Counted from the first letter of the stretch, positions 45,002 to 53,799 are shown. The stretch is DNA of 64,000 nt from Bradyrhizobium monzae (GCF_021458635.1 NZ_JAIRDQ010000002.1:868001-932000), one strand, 5' to 3'. Numbers and translations are program-made. Notes: generated by a model not told the origin, from the letters alone.

Positions 45002-45871
45002 ATGAAGCTCCCTCGCCTCGCCACCTATTCCGTGAAGGGTGAAACCCGCTACGGCGCCGTCCTGGAGGGTGGCATCGTCGATCTCTCCGCGCGCTACGCA
45101 AAAGACTATCCGACGTTGCGCGAAGTCATCGCAGCCGGAAAGCTCGTGAGCTTCGCCGAAGAGGCCGCTGGCCGCACGCCAGTTCATGCGCTCAGCGAGA
45201 TCACCTGGCTGCCGCCGGTGCCGGCGCCGGAAAAGATCATCTGCATCGGCGTCAACTATCCCGACCGCAATGCCGAGTACAAGGACGGCCAGGACGCGCC
45301 GAAATATCCGAGCATGTTCATGCGCTCGCCCCGTTCCTTCGTCGGCCACGACACGCCGCTGGTGCGGCCGCGCGCATCCGCGCAGCTCGACTACGAGGGC
45401 GAGATCGTGCTGGTGATCGGCAAGCCCGGCCGGCACATCAAGGAGAGTGCCGCACTCGACCACATCACGGCGCTCACGCTCTGCAACGAAGGCTCGGTGC
45501 GCGACTGGCTGCGCCACGCCAAATTCAACGTCACGCAGGGCAAGAATTTCGATTCCAGCGGCAGCCTCGGGCCGTGGCTCGTACCCTACACAAGGGAATC
45601 CCAGATCGCCGACATCCGCCTCACCACGCATGTCAACGGCGAACTGCGGCAGGACGACCGTACCAGCCGCCTGATGTTTCCGTTCCGCTATCTCATCAGC
45701 TATATCTCGACCTTCGCGACGCTGGTTCCCGGCGACATCATCGTCACGGGCACGCCGACCGGCGCCGGTGCGCGGTTCGATCCGCCGCGTTACCTGAAGC
45801 CTGGTGACGTCATCGAGGTCGCAGCCGAGGGCATCGGATCCTTACGCAACGGTGTCGTCGACGAAGCCTAA
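45002..45871 (+). CDS. fumarylacetoacetate hydrolase-family protein, possible HpaG
   Basis: A 289-residue enzyme of the FAH fold. The N-terminal domain (MKLPRLATYSVKGETRYGAV) is followed by the core with KIICIGVNYPDRNAEY, metal-binding DYEGEIVLVIGK and GSLGPWLVPY. In other hpa clusters HpaG, a double-domain FAH enzyme, decarboxylates 5-oxopent-3-ene-1,2,5-tricarboxylate and isomerises the product. This one has a single domain and could do that job or hydrolyse a diketo acid. It starts three bases after hpaD and is clearly in the operon. Confidence 0.85.
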   Translation: MKLPRLATYSVKGETRYGAVLEGGIVDLSARYAKDYPTLREVIAAGKLVSFAEEAAGRTPVHALSEITWLPPVPAPEKIICIGVNYPDRNAEYKDGQDAPKYPSMFMRSPRSFVGHDTPLVRPRASAQLDYEGEIVLVIGKPGRHIKESAALDHITALTLCNEGSVRDWLRHAKFNVTQGKNFDSSGSLGPWLVPYTRESQIADIRLTTHVNGELRQDDRTSRLMFPFRYLISYISTFATLVPGDIIVTGTPTGAGARFDPPRYLKPGDVIEVAAEGIGSLRNGVVDEA

Positions 45872-45889
45872 CAATCGAAGTGGAATAAT

Positions 45890-47518
45890 ATGATGACCAC
45901 CCTCACCGGCGGCGAAGCGATCGTAAGCGGGCTCGTCGCCCATGGCGTCGACACCGTGTTCGGCCTGCCCGGCGCGCAGGTCTACGGCCTGTTCGACGCC
46001 TTCCACCAGGCCCAGCTCAAGGTGATCGGGGCACGGCACGAGCAGGCCTGTGGCTACATGGCGTTCGGCTATGCACGCGCCAGCGGCAGGCCCGGCGTGT
46101 TCAGCGTTGTGCCCGGCCCCGGCGTGCTCAACGCCAGCGCGGCGCTACTCACCGCCTACGGCTGCAACGAGCCGGTGCTGTGCGTGACCGGCCAGGTGCC
46201 GACGCAGTTTCTCGGCAAGGGCCGCGGCCATCTGCACGAGATGCCGGACCAGCTCGCCACCTTGCGCACCTATGTGAAATGGGCCGATCGCATCGAACAT
46301 CCCGGCAATGCGCCGACGACCGTGGCGCGTGCTTTCCAGGAGATGACATCGGGACGGCGCGGCCCCGCCTCGGTCGAAATGCCCTGGGACATTTTTACTC
46401 AGCGCGCCGACACGGCCGCCGCGCAGGTGCTGGAGCCCCTGCCCGCACCCCGGCCCGACCCTGACATGATCAAGCAGGCCGCAGCGCTGATCAAGCGCAG
46501 TAAGGCGCCGATGATCTTCGTCGGCAGCGGCGCGATCGACGCGCGCGAGGAGATCCTCGAGCTCGCCGAGATGATCGACGCACCCGTCGTCGCCTTCCGC
46601 AGCGGCCGCGGCATCGTCTCCAATGCGCATGACCTCGGCCTCACCATGGCCGCCGCCTACAAGTTGTGGCCGAAGACGGATCTGATGATCGGCATCGGCT
46701 CGCGGCTGGAGCTGCCGACCATGTCGCGCTGGCCCTATCGCCCCGACGGGTTGAAGAGCATCCGCATCGACATCGATCCGGTCGAGATGCGGCGCTTCAT
46801 CTCCGACACCGCCATCGTCGCCGATGCGAAGGCGGCCACGGCCGATCTCGCCGCCGCCGTCAGCAAGGCCGGCTACAGCAAGACCGCCGGCCGCCGCGCC
46901 GCGATCCGCGAGGCGACGGCGATCGCACAGCAGGAGATCCAGCGCATCCAGCCGCAGATGGCGTATCTGAACATCCTGCGCGACGTATTGCCGGCGAACG
47001 CGATCGTGACCGACGAGCTGTCGCAGTTCGGCTTCGCTTCCTGGTACGGCTTTCCGATCTACGAGCCGCGCACCTTCATCACCTCGGGCTATCAGGGCAC
47101 GCTCGGCTCCGGCTTCCCGACCGCGCTCGGCGCCAAGGTCGCCAATCCCGACAAGCCGGTGGTGGCGATCACCGGCGACGGCGGCTTCATGTTCGGCGTG
47201 CAGGAGCTTGCCACCGCCGTGCAGTTCAACATCGGCGTGGTGACGCTGGTGTTCAACAACAACGCCTACGGCAATGTCCGCCGCGACCAGCGCGAACGCT
47301 TTGACGGCCGCGTGGTGGCATCCGATCTCGTCAATCCGGACTTCGTCAAGCTTGCAGAGTCTTTCGGCGTTGCTGCCGCGCGCGTCACCGCGCCGAACCA
47401 GTTCAAGGCGGCGATGGAGAAGGCGCTTAGCCATGGCGGACCGTATCTGATCTCGGTCGAGGTGACTCGGGACTCCGAAGTCAGTCCGTGGGCGTTCATT
47501 CACCCGCCGAAACCTTAA
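45890..47518 (+). CDS. thiamine diphosphate-dependent enzyme of the acetolactate synthase/decarboxylase family
   Basis: A 542-residue ThDP enzyme with three alpha/beta domains. The catalytic glutamate is in ARHEQACGYMAFGYARASG (about residue 52) and the ThDP/Mg motif begins GDGGFMFG and ends about 28 residues later in NNNAYG. Substrate-binding segments resemble acetolactate synthase, benzoylformate and phenylpyruvate decarboxylases. Located last in the hpa operon, 18 bases after the FAH gene, it may decarboxylate an aromatic or 2-oxo acid feeding the pathway; no substrate can be read from sequence. The ribosome site is weak. It is convergent with alkB, three bases apart. Confidence 0.85.
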   Translation: MMTTLTGGEAIVSGLVAHGVDTVFGLPGAQVYGLFDAFHQAQLKVIGARHEQACGYMAFGYARASGRPGVFSVVPGPGVLNASAALLTAYGCNEPVLCVTGQVPTQFLGKGRGHLHEMPDQLATLRTYVKWADRIEHPGNAPTTVARAFQEMTSGRRGPASVEMPWDIFTQRADTAAAQVLEPLPAPRPDPDMIKQAAALIKRSKAPMIFVGSGAIDAREEILELAEMIDAPVVAFRSGRGIVSNAHDLGLTMAAAYKLWPKTDLMIGIGSRLELPTMSRWPYRPDGLKSIRIDIDPVEMRRFISDTAIVADAKAATADLAAAVSKAGYSKTAGRRAAIREATAIAQQEIQRIQPQMAYLNILRDVLPANAIVTDELSQFGFASWYGFPIYEPRTFITSGYQGTLGSGFPTALGAKVANPDKPVVAITGDGGFMFGVQELATAVQFNIGVVTLVFNNNAYGNVRRDQRERFDGRVVASDLVNPDFVKLAESFGVAAARVTAPNQFKAAMEKALSHGGPYLISVEVTRDSEVSPWAFIHPPKP

Positions 47519-47521
47519 ACG

Positions 47522-48175
47522 TCAGCGCGTCCTGCGAAACGTCAGATTGATCCGCTTGCGGCCGAGCAGCGCATGCTCGCCGTCGGCGAGCGGCGCGACG
47601 CCGTGATAGGCGAGCCTGTTGGCGCCGCCCCAGACCACGACGTCGCCATGGACGAGCCGGAAGCGGCGCGGCTTGTCACTGCGCGCCAGTCCGCCGAACA
47701 GAAAGGTTGCGGGCAGCCCGAGCGAGACCGAGACGATCGGTGCCGAATAATCCAGCTCGTCCTTGTCCTGATGCAGCGACAGCCGCGTGCCGGGCTCGTA
47801 GCGATTGACGAGGCACGCGTCGGGCGCAAAGTTTTCGAAGCCACCCTCCTCCGCAGCGTGGCGGGCCAGATCACGGAGCACCGGCGGCATCGCGGGCCAT
47901 GGCGCCTCGGTCCGCGGATCGATCGGATCATAGCGATAGCCGGTGTGATCGGTGATCCAGCCGCGCTCGCCGCAATTGGTCATCGCGACCGACATCAGAT
48001 GACCGCCGGGCGTGGTCATGCGGCGGAACGGCGATTGCGCCACGATGGCGCGCACGGCCTCGATCAGCTCACCCTCGATCGGCTTGACGAAGCCGCGCAA
48101 CAGCACGGCGCCGTCGGCGATTTTTTCGCGCGACGGCTGCGCCTCGGCAACATGATCGAACAAATCTGCCGTCAA
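47522..48175 (-). CDS. alkB: DNA oxidative demethylase AlkB
   Basis: A 217-residue Fe(II)/2-oxoglutarate dioxygenase that removes N1-methyladenine and N3-methylcytosine damage from DNA. The iron ligands are H135, D137 (in LSLHQDKDE) and H191, and R208 and R214 near the C-terminus (GRKRINLTFRRTR) bind 2-oxoglutarate, matching E. coli AlkB spacing. The nucleotide-recognition lid region (about 50-80) is present. The start is TTG at 48175. It is downstream of a second 2-oxoglutarate oxygenase with a nine-base gap, in the same operon. Confidence 0.92.
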   Translation of the reverse strand: MTADLFDHVAEAQPSREKIADGAVLLRGFVKPIEGELIEAVRAIVAQSPFRRMTTPGGHLMSVAMTNCGERGWITDHTGYRYDPIDPRTEAPWPAMPPVLRDLARHAAEEGGFENFAPDACLVNRYEPGTRLSLHQDKDELDYSAPIVSVSLGLPATFLFGGLARSDKPRRFRLVHGDVVVWGGANRLAYHGVAPLADGEHALLGRKRINLTFRRTR

Positions 48176-48184
48176 CGGTTCCGC

Positions 48185-48940
48185 TCATTTGGCATCGTGA
48201 AAAATCACACCCAGCGTGTGGCGCTGGCCGGACCTGATCCGGCTGACGCCATGGCGCAGATTAACGCGATACGTACCGCGTGTGCCCTGCACCGGGCGAT
48301 GATGCACAGCGAAGGCAACCGCGTCGCCCTGCGCCAGCGGCACCACCTCGGCGCGCGACTGCATGCGCGGGCGCTGCTCGGTCAGCACGAACTCGCCGCC
48401 GCTGAAATCGCGACCGGGCTCGGACAGGAGGATCGCCACCTGGAGCGGGAACACGTGCTCGCCGTAGAGGTCCTGATGCAGGCAGTTGTAGTCGCCAGCC
48501 TCATATTGCAGCAGCAAGGGCGTCGGGCGCGCCTGCCCCGCTTCATGGCAGCGCTTGAGGAAAGCCGCATGCGCCGTGGGATAGCGGATGTCGATCCCCA
48601 TCGCCTCGTTCCAGCGATTGGCGACATCCTGGAGATGCGCGTAGAGCGTGGGGCGCAGCTGCGCGATCAGATCAGGCAGCGGATAGGCAAAATATTTGTA
48701 CTCGCCGCGGCCAAAGCCATGGCGGCCCATCACGATGCGGCTGCGGAAGTGCGCGTCGTCGGGATAGAGGGCGGTGACAGAGCGACATTGATCCGGCGTC
48801 AGCAGGCCCTTCAGGACCGCGCAGCCCTGGGTGTCGAGTTCGCCGGTGATTTGGGGCCAGCCGAGGGCATCGACGTGGTCGATGACGTCGACGGAGAGCT
48901 TATCGGGGGATTTGCGTGCTGCTGCTGTCATGGCCGCCAC
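48185..48940 (-). CDS. 2-oxoglutarate/Fe(II) oxygenase, AlkB-linked
   Basis: A 251-residue oxygenase of the P4H/PhyH-like superfamily. The iron site begins YNCLHQDLYGE (histidine and aspartate two apart), and a distal histidine followed by TYRVNLRHGVSRIRSG supplies the arginine for 2-oxoglutarate. The N-terminal domain (ITGELDTQGCAVLKGLLTP) is of the prolyl-4-hydroxylase type. It is directly upstream of alkB, so a role in nucleic-acid repair or modification is suggested by context, not shown. Identity of substrate is unknown. Confidence 0.85.
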   Translation of the reverse strand: MAAMTAAARKSPDKLSVDVIDHVDALGWPQITGELDTQGCAVLKGLLTPDQCRSVTALYPDDAHFRSRIVMGRHGFGRGEYKYFAYPLPDLIAQLRPTLYAHLQDVANRWNEAMGIDIRYPTAHAAFLKRCHEAGQARPTPLLLQYEAGDYNCLHQDLYGEHVFPLQVAILLSEPGRDFSGGEFVLTEQRPRMQSRAEVVPLAQGDAVAFAVHHRPVQGTRGTYRVNLRHGVSRIRSGQRHTLGVIFHDAK

Positions 48941-48989
48941 CTTCGCAAAGCAATCCCGCCCTTTGCCACCCGATTCCCGACTCTCTTCC

Positions 48990-49076
48990 CGTCATTGCGA
49001 GGAGCCCTTGCGACGAAGCAATCCAGAATCCCTCCGCGGAACCAGTCTGGATTGCTTCGCTTCGCTCGCAATGACG
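48990..49076. repeat. dispersed palindromic intergenic element
   Basis: Outer arms CGTCATTGCGAG (48990-49001) and CTCGCAATGACG (49065-49076) are perfect; inner arms GAAGCAATCCAGA (49015-49027) and TCTGGATTGCTTC (49046-49058) are also perfect. The whole 87-base unit folds into one long hairpin. This family is widespread between genes in Bradyrhizobium and relatives. It separates the 2OG-oxygenase start from the DUF2848 stop. Confidence 0.85.
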
Positions 49077-49090
49077 CGGAGAGAGACGTC

Positions 49091-49777
49091 TCAGCCCCTC
49101 ACCGGAAGCGTCACCACATCGTAGCCGTGCTTGATCGTCCGCTTCAGCACGGGATCCTCCAGCTCGAAATCGAAGCGATCCGCCGGGCGGATGCCGCCCT
49201 TGGCCGCAAATGTGCCGCCGAACATGGCGCAGCCGTCGGGGAATTTCCCACCCTCGAAGCCGCGCGCGATGAGGTCGGCGACCGGCAGCATCGCGTCCAG
49301 CGTGCCTTCCTGGTAGAGCACGCGCTCGCCTTTGATGGTGGCGTAGGAGCGCAGGATCATCCTGTCCCAATGGCCGATGACGTCCTCGAGCTCCCACAGC
49401 GTGGAAGCGATCGGCTTGTCGCACATCTGCTTGGACACCGTGACGTTATAGGCCTCGACCTTACGGTCGGTGTGGTCGGAGCCGCAGCCGACGAGGACGC
49501 GGCCCTGCCAGCCGATCAGCGCGAACTCGACCTCGCCGGAGGAATCGCCGCCGGTGCATTCGATGCTGTCCTCCTGGGTCAGCCGCCGCGCCGAGGCGCG
49601 GTAGTAGATCGGCGTCGAGGCCGGCGGGGCGATGCCCATCTCCTGCAGCTCGGCAATATGCTTGTCGCGCGCGACCGGATCGCGGCCGGTCCAGCCGGCG
49701 ATGACCATCTGGTCGATCGCCAAAGTCAGCGGCGTGTTGGTGTCCTGGGCATCGACGGTGAAAGTCAGGTCAAACAC
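49091..49777 (-). CDS. DUF2848 protein
   Basis: A 228-residue protein of the DUF2848 family, with ASTPIYYRASARRLTQED and IECTGGDSSGEVEFALIG as visible blocks and FALIGWQGRVLVGCGSDHTD as a core strand region. It is part of the broader fumarylacetoacetase-like group in some classifications, but I do not know its reaction. The GTG at 49777 is chosen because relatives start close to FDLTFTV; it overlaps the amidase stop by eight bases, so amidase and DUF2848 are coupled. It probably handles the product of the amidase or a related amide. Confidence 0.75.
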   Translation of the reverse strand: MFDLTFTVDAQDTNTPLTLAIDQMVIAGWTGRDPVARDKHIAELQEMGIAPPASTPIYYRASARRLTQEDSIECTGGDSSGEVEFALIGWQGRVLVGCGSDHTDRKVEAYNVTVSKQMCDKPIASTLWELEDVIGHWDRMILRSYATIKGERVLYQEGTLDAMLPVADLIARGFEGGKFPDGCAMFGGTFAAKGGIRPADRFDFELEDPVLKRTIKHGYDVVTLPVRG

Positions 49778-51119
49778 GAATGACGGCCTCCATGCCGGCA
49801 GCAAGTTCAAAGATACGACGGTCGGATCCGCCCGCGCCCGCAAGCATCAGGCCGACGGGGACGTCGCCCGCGCGATGTGCCGGCAGCGAGATGGCGCAGC
49901 CGTCGATCATGTTGATCAGGGTGCAGTTGCGCAGCGCGCGCAGGTTTTGCGTGGTGAACGCCTTGTCGTCGGCGAGATCCGAAATCTTCGGCGGCGTGTT
50001 GGCGGTGGTCGGCAGCACCAGCGCGTCATAGGGCGCGATGCGCGCATTGACGCGGGCGATCAGCGAGCGGCGCTCGTTGAGGAGATCGATGTAGTCGGCT
50101 GCGCTCTGCGCCTCGCCGCGCATGATGCGCACGGAGACCCTGGGGTCGTAGACGTCGCCCTTGGACGTGATGAGATAGCGATGCCAGGCATAGCTTTCGG
50201 ACGCGGCAAAGCCGCCCTTGGCGTTCATCGGTCCGATATCGTGGAATTCGGCCATCTCGATGCGCTCGATGATGGCGCCGTGATCGGCGAGCGACTTCAG
50301 CGCGCGCTCGAAGGTATCGGCCACGGGCGCGTCGAGGTCGTCGAGCGCGATCGTGGTCGGCACCGCAAGCCGCATGCCTTTCACGGGACGCGGCTTCAGC
50401 GCAACGATCGGCTCGTTCGCGAGCACGGCGTCGAGAATGGCACAGCAGCTGACCGATCGCGCCAACGGCCCGATGCTGTCGAGCGAGAACGACAGCGGCA
50501 CCGCGCCATCGAGCGGCACGCGGCGCTGCGTCGGCTTGTAGCCGACGATACCGTTATAGGCCGCGGGAATGCGGCAGGAACCGCCGGTATCGGTGCCGAG
50601 CGCGCCATGCGCCATGCCGTCGAGCACGGAGACCGCCGCGCCCGAGGACGAGCCGCCGGGCACGTGGCCTTCGGCCCGGTTCCAGGCGCCTTTCGGCGTA
50701 CCGTAGTGCGGATTGATGCCGATGCCGGAATAGGCGAACTCGGTCATGTTGGTGCGCCCGATCACGACAAAGCCAGCCTTGCGGAGCCGCGCAACGGTGG
50801 CGGCATCCTGCTCTGCGGGCGGCGAATCGTCGAGCGCGCGGGAGCCTGCGCGCGTCACCTGGCCCTTGATGTCGAAGAGATCCTTGATCGAGACCGGAAT
50901 ACCGGCATAGCGCGACGGCGCAGCCTTGGCCTTGCGCAAGGCGTCCATTGCGTCCGCCGTCGCAAGCGCGGCGTCCTTGTCGACATGGATGAAGGTGCGC
51001 TGGCCCTCGCCGGCGGGATCGGCGATCTTGGCGATGCACGCCTCGACCAGTTTTCGGGAGGTCGTGCGGCCGCTTTCGAGGTCGTCGGCGAGCTTCGCCA
51101 GTGTCGGAAAATCGGGCAT
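49770..51119 (-). CDS. amidase (amidase signature family)
   Basis: A 449-residue hydrolase with the Ser-cisSer-Lys triad: lysine in PVSIKDLFDIKG, first serine in the signature GGSSSGAAVSV and the second in DTGGSCRIPAAYNG. It cleaves amides, possibly of carbamoyl or indole acetamide type; a related gatA-type role is unlikely because gatB and gatC are missing. It precedes DUF2848 and is divergent from the DUF35/thiolase/SDR operon across a 176-base gap. Confidence 0.92.
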   Translation of the reverse strand: MPDFPTLAKLADDLESGRTTSRKLVEACIAKIADPAGEGQRTFIHVDKDAALATADAMDALRKAKAAPSRYAGIPVSIKDLFDIKGQVTRAGSRALDDSPPAEQDAATVARLRKAGFVVIGRTNMTEFAYSGIGINPHYGTPKGAWNRAEGHVPGGSSSGAAVSVLDGMAHGALGTDTGGSCRIPAAYNGIVGYKPTQRRVPLDGAVPLSFSLDSIGPLARSVSCCAILDAVLANEPIVALKPRPVKGMRLAVPTTIALDDLDAPVADTFERALKSLADHGAIIERIEMAEFHDIGPMNAKGGFAASESYAWHRYLITSKGDVYDPRVSVRIMRGEAQSAADYIDLLNERRSLIARVNARIAPYDALVLPTTANTPPKISDLADDKAFTTQNLRALRNCTLINMIDGCAISLPAHRAGDVPVGLMLAGAGGSDRRIFELAAGMEAVIRV

Positions 51120-51135
51120 GTCTGTCTCACGGAAT

Positions 51136-51149
51136 ATTGCACGCGCAAT
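51136..51149. promoter_or_regulatory. short inverted repeat in divergent gap
   Basis: ATTGC (51136-51140) and GCAAT (51145-51149) form a perfect inverted repeat with a four-base centre, between the amidase start and the DUF35 operon. It may be a regulator site for both directions; no regulator gene is adjacent. Confidence 0.35.
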
Positions 51150-51295
51150 CTATAGCGCCGGCTCAGTTCGACACAAGCATTGTGCGCATGATGGCATGCA
51201 TGCTGCCTGCTGGACCGTTGACGCACGATAGCCGATTGTCGCATCAAGATCGAAACAGGCGGGCGCGAAGCCTGTCCTTTGGGAGGTTTTCCGAG

Positions 51296-51709
51296 ATGGC
51301 CGAACCGCAGCGTGCGCGACCGAAACCGACGCCGGAAACCCAGCATTTCTGGGATGGCACGAAAGCGGGCGAACTGCGCCTGCAGCGCTGCGACGCCTGC
51401 GCACATGTCTACTTCCCTCCGCGGCCGTTCTGCCCGTCCTGCGCCGCGCGCAAGGTCTCCGTGTTCAAGGCGAGCGGCAAGGGTTTTCTCTACAGCTACG
51501 TGATCAACCACCGCCCCGCCGCGCCCGGTTTCACGCCGCCTTACGCGATCGCGGTGGTCGAGTTGGCCGAGGGGCCGCGGATGATGAGCAATATCATCGA
51601 TTGCCCGCAGACGCCGGAGGCGCTCGAGCTTGACATGAAGCTCGAGGTCGCGTTCGAGGCACTTGACGACAAGATCACCCTCCCCGTGTTCCGTCCGGCG
51701 AAGGGATAA
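51296..51709 (+). CDS. DUF35 zinc-ribbon OB-fold protein
   Basis: A 137-residue acyl-CoA-binding partner protein. The rubredoxin-like zinc ribbon has four cysteines in CDACAHVYFPPRPFCPSC, followed by an OB fold (KGFLYSYVINHRPAAPGF and PYAIAVVELAEGPRMMSN). Such proteins work with a thiolase-type enzyme, as here with the next gene four bases away. I choose the ATG at 51296 because QHFWDGTKAGELRLQRC follows it; an in-frame longer version is unlikely. Confidence 0.9.
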   Translation: MAEPQRARPKPTPETQHFWDGTKAGELRLQRCDACAHVYFPPRPFCPSCAARKVSVFKASGKGFLYSYVINHRPAAPGFTPPYAIAVVELAEGPRMMSNIIDCPQTPEALELDMKLEVAFEALDDKITLPVFRPAKG

Positions 51710-51712
51710 ACC

Positions 51713-52852
51713 ATGCGCAAGAACCAGGTTGCCGTCGTCGGTGCGGCCGAGACCACCGAGCTCGGCGTCATCCCCAACGCCTCACAGCTCCAGCTTCACG
51801 CGGATGCGGCGCTCAACGCCATCGCTGATGCCGGACTGAAACTCTCGGACATCGACGGCTTTGCCACCGCGGTCGAGACACCGCAGCAGGTCTGTCACTA
51901 TCTCGGCATCAAGCCAACCTGGGTCGATGGCACCTCGGTCGGCGGCTGCTCCTTCATGCTGCACGTCCGCCATGCCGCGGCGGCGATCGAGGCTGGTCTC
52001 TGCAAGACGGTGCTGATCACGCATGCCGAGAGCGGCAAGTCGATGATCGGCAAGGCGCCACGCTCGATCCCTGCAGACAGCCTGCAAGGCCAGTTCGAGG
52101 CACCGTTCGGAGTTTACGGCCCGCCCAGCATGTTCCCGATCCCCGTGCTGCGCTTCATGAAGACCTACGGCATCACGCATGAGCAGATCGCCTCGGTCGC
52201 GGTCGTCCAGCGCGAATGGGCGGCGAAGAATCCGCGGGCGATGATGAAGGACCCGATCACGGTCGCCGACGTCCTCAACTCGCGCATGATTGCCTATCCG
52301 TTCCGCCTGCTGCAATGCTGCCTCGTCACCGACGGCGGCGGCGCGCTGATCCTGACCTCGGCCGACCGCGCCAAGGATTTTCCGCGCAAGCCCGTCTACA
52401 TCATGGGCACCGGCGAGAGCGTCGAGACGCCGATGGTCAGCCAGATGGAGACATTTAATTCCTCGCGTGCCTTCAAGACGGCAGGTCCCCTCGCCTTCAA
52501 GGAGGCCGGAATCGCCCACAAGGACGTCGATCATCTCATGATCTACGACGCATTCGCGCATCTGCCGCTGTTCGGCCTCGGCGACCTCGGCTTCATGCCG
52601 CACGAGGAGACCGGCAAGTTCATCGCGGACGGCAATACGCGCCCCGGCGGCAAGCTGCCGCTCAACACCAATGGCGGCGGCCTGTCCTACATGCATTCCG
52701 GCATGTACGGCATGTATGCGCTCCAAGAGAGTGTGCGCCAGATGCGCGGCATCGCGCCGGCACAGGTGCCGAATGCGAAGATTTCGGTGTGCCACGGCGT
52801 CGGCGGCATGTTCGCGGCGAGTGGCACGATCGTGTTTACGAACGAGAGGTAA
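51713..52852 (+). CDS. thiolase-family protein (SCP-x-type)
   Basis: A 379-residue thiolase-fold protein. The nucleophile position has a cysteine in TSVGGCSFMLHV, and GGGLSYMHSGMYG and CHGVGGMFAASG match the late histidine and cysteine blocks of lipid-transfer-type thiolases, which often act with a DUF35 protein in thiolytic or aldol reactions of steroid or aromatic side chains. The exact substrate is unknown. It lies between the DUF35 and SDR genes with gaps of three and five bases. Confidence 0.88.
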   Translation: MRKNQVAVVGAAETTELGVIPNASQLQLHADAALNAIADAGLKLSDIDGFATAVETPQQVCHYLGIKPTWVDGTSVGGCSFMLHVRHAAAAIEAGLCKTVLITHAESGKSMIGKAPRSIPADSLQGQFEAPFGVYGPPSMFPIPVLRFMKTYGITHEQIASVAVVQREWAAKNPRAMMKDPITVADVLNSRMIAYPFRLLQCCLVTDGGGALILTSADRAKDFPRKPVYIMGTGESVETPMVSQMETFNSSRAFKTAGPLAFKEAGIAHKDVDHLMIYDAFAHLPLFGLGDLGFMPHEETGKFIADGNTRPGGKLPLNTNGGGLSYMHSGMYGMYALQESVRQMRGIAPAQVPNAKISVCHGVGGMFAASGTIVFTNER

Positions 52853-52857
52853 CCCAC

Positions 52858-53772
52858 ATGAGCAAATCACTGCAGGACAAGGTCATCATCGTCACCGGCG
52901 CAGGCCGCGGCATCGGGCGCGAGATCGCGCTGCTTTGCGCAGCCGAAGGCGCCAAGGTCGTCGTCAACGATCCCGGCGGGGCCGCCGATGGTGCCGGTAC
53001 AAGCGCCACGCCCGCCGAGGAAGTGGTCGAGGAGATCAAGAAGCGCGGCGGCATTGCCGTCCCCAACTTCGAGTCGGTGGCGGAAGCCGTCCCGGCGAGC
53101 AAGATCGTGAAGACCGCGACCGATCATTTCGGCCGGCTCGACGGCGTCGTCAACAATGCCGGCATCTTGCGCGACATGATCTTCCACAAGATGAGCGTGG
53201 AGGCGTTCGAGGCCGTCATCAAGGTGCATCTGATGGGCTCGTTCTACGTTTCGCACGCCGCCGCACGCATCTTCCGCGAGCAGGAGTCCGGCTCCTTCGT
53301 GCACTTCACCTCGACCTCCGGCCTGATCGGCAACTTTGGCCAGGCCAACTACGCCGCCGCCAAGCTCGGCATCATCGGCCTGTCCAAGTCGATCGCACTC
53401 GACATGGGCCGCTTCAACGTCCGCTCCAACTGCGTCTCGCCGTTCGCCTGGACCCGCATGATCGGTACCATCCCGACCGAGACCGAGGCCGAGAAGGCGC
53501 GCGTCGAGAAGATCAAGCAGATGGGCCCCGAGAAGATCGCGCCGATCTGCGCTTACCTGCTCTCTGATGCCGCCAAGGACGTCTCCGGCCAGATCTTCGG
53601 CGCGCGCATGAACGAGCTGTTCCTGTTCAGCCAGAACCGCCCGCTGCGCTCGGTTCATCGCGGCGAAGGCTGGACGCCGCAATCGATCGCGGAACATGGC
53701 ATGCCGGCGCTGAAGGGCTCGTTCTACAGGCTCGACCGCTCGGCCGACATCTTCCCGTGGGATCCGGTCTAA
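52858..53772 (+). CDS. SDR-family oxidoreductase (3-hydroxyacyl-CoA dehydrogenase-like)
   Basis: A 304-residue short-chain dehydrogenase. Cofactor site TGAGRGIGRE, the NNAGI strand, a serine in the HFTSTSGLIGNFGQ region and YxxxK in ANYAAAKLGI are present. The C-terminal extension (about 260-304) and the segment DPGGAADGAGTSATPAEEVV are those of the multifunctional-enzyme-2-type 3-hydroxyacyl-CoA dehydrogenases. In this operon it probably supplies the 3-oxoacyl-CoA for the thiolase. The ATG is preceded by a GAGAGG site. Confidence 0.9.
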   Translation: MSKSLQDKVIIVTGAGRGIGREIALLCAAEGAKVVVNDPGGAADGAGTSATPAEEVVEEIKKRGGIAVPNFESVAEAVPASKIVKTATDHFGRLDGVVNNAGILRDMIFHKMSVEAFEAVIKVHLMGSFYVSHAAARIFREQESGSFVHFTSTSGLIGNFGQANYAAAKLGIIGLSKSIALDMGRFNVRSNCVSPFAWTRMIGTIPTETEAEKARVEKIKQMGPEKIAPICAYLLSDAAKDVSGQIFGARMNELFLFSQNRPLRSVHRGEGWTPQSIAEHGMPALKGSFYRLDRSADIFPWDPV

Positions 53773-53799
53773 ACGGATTCCCGGCTTTTGTTGCGCTGC

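Noticed and set aside
47573..49783. 736-codon open frame on the plus strand over alkB, the 2OG oxygenase and DUF2848
   Set aside because: It runs antisense through three conserved genes and a palindromic repeat, so it cannot be a real coding unit.
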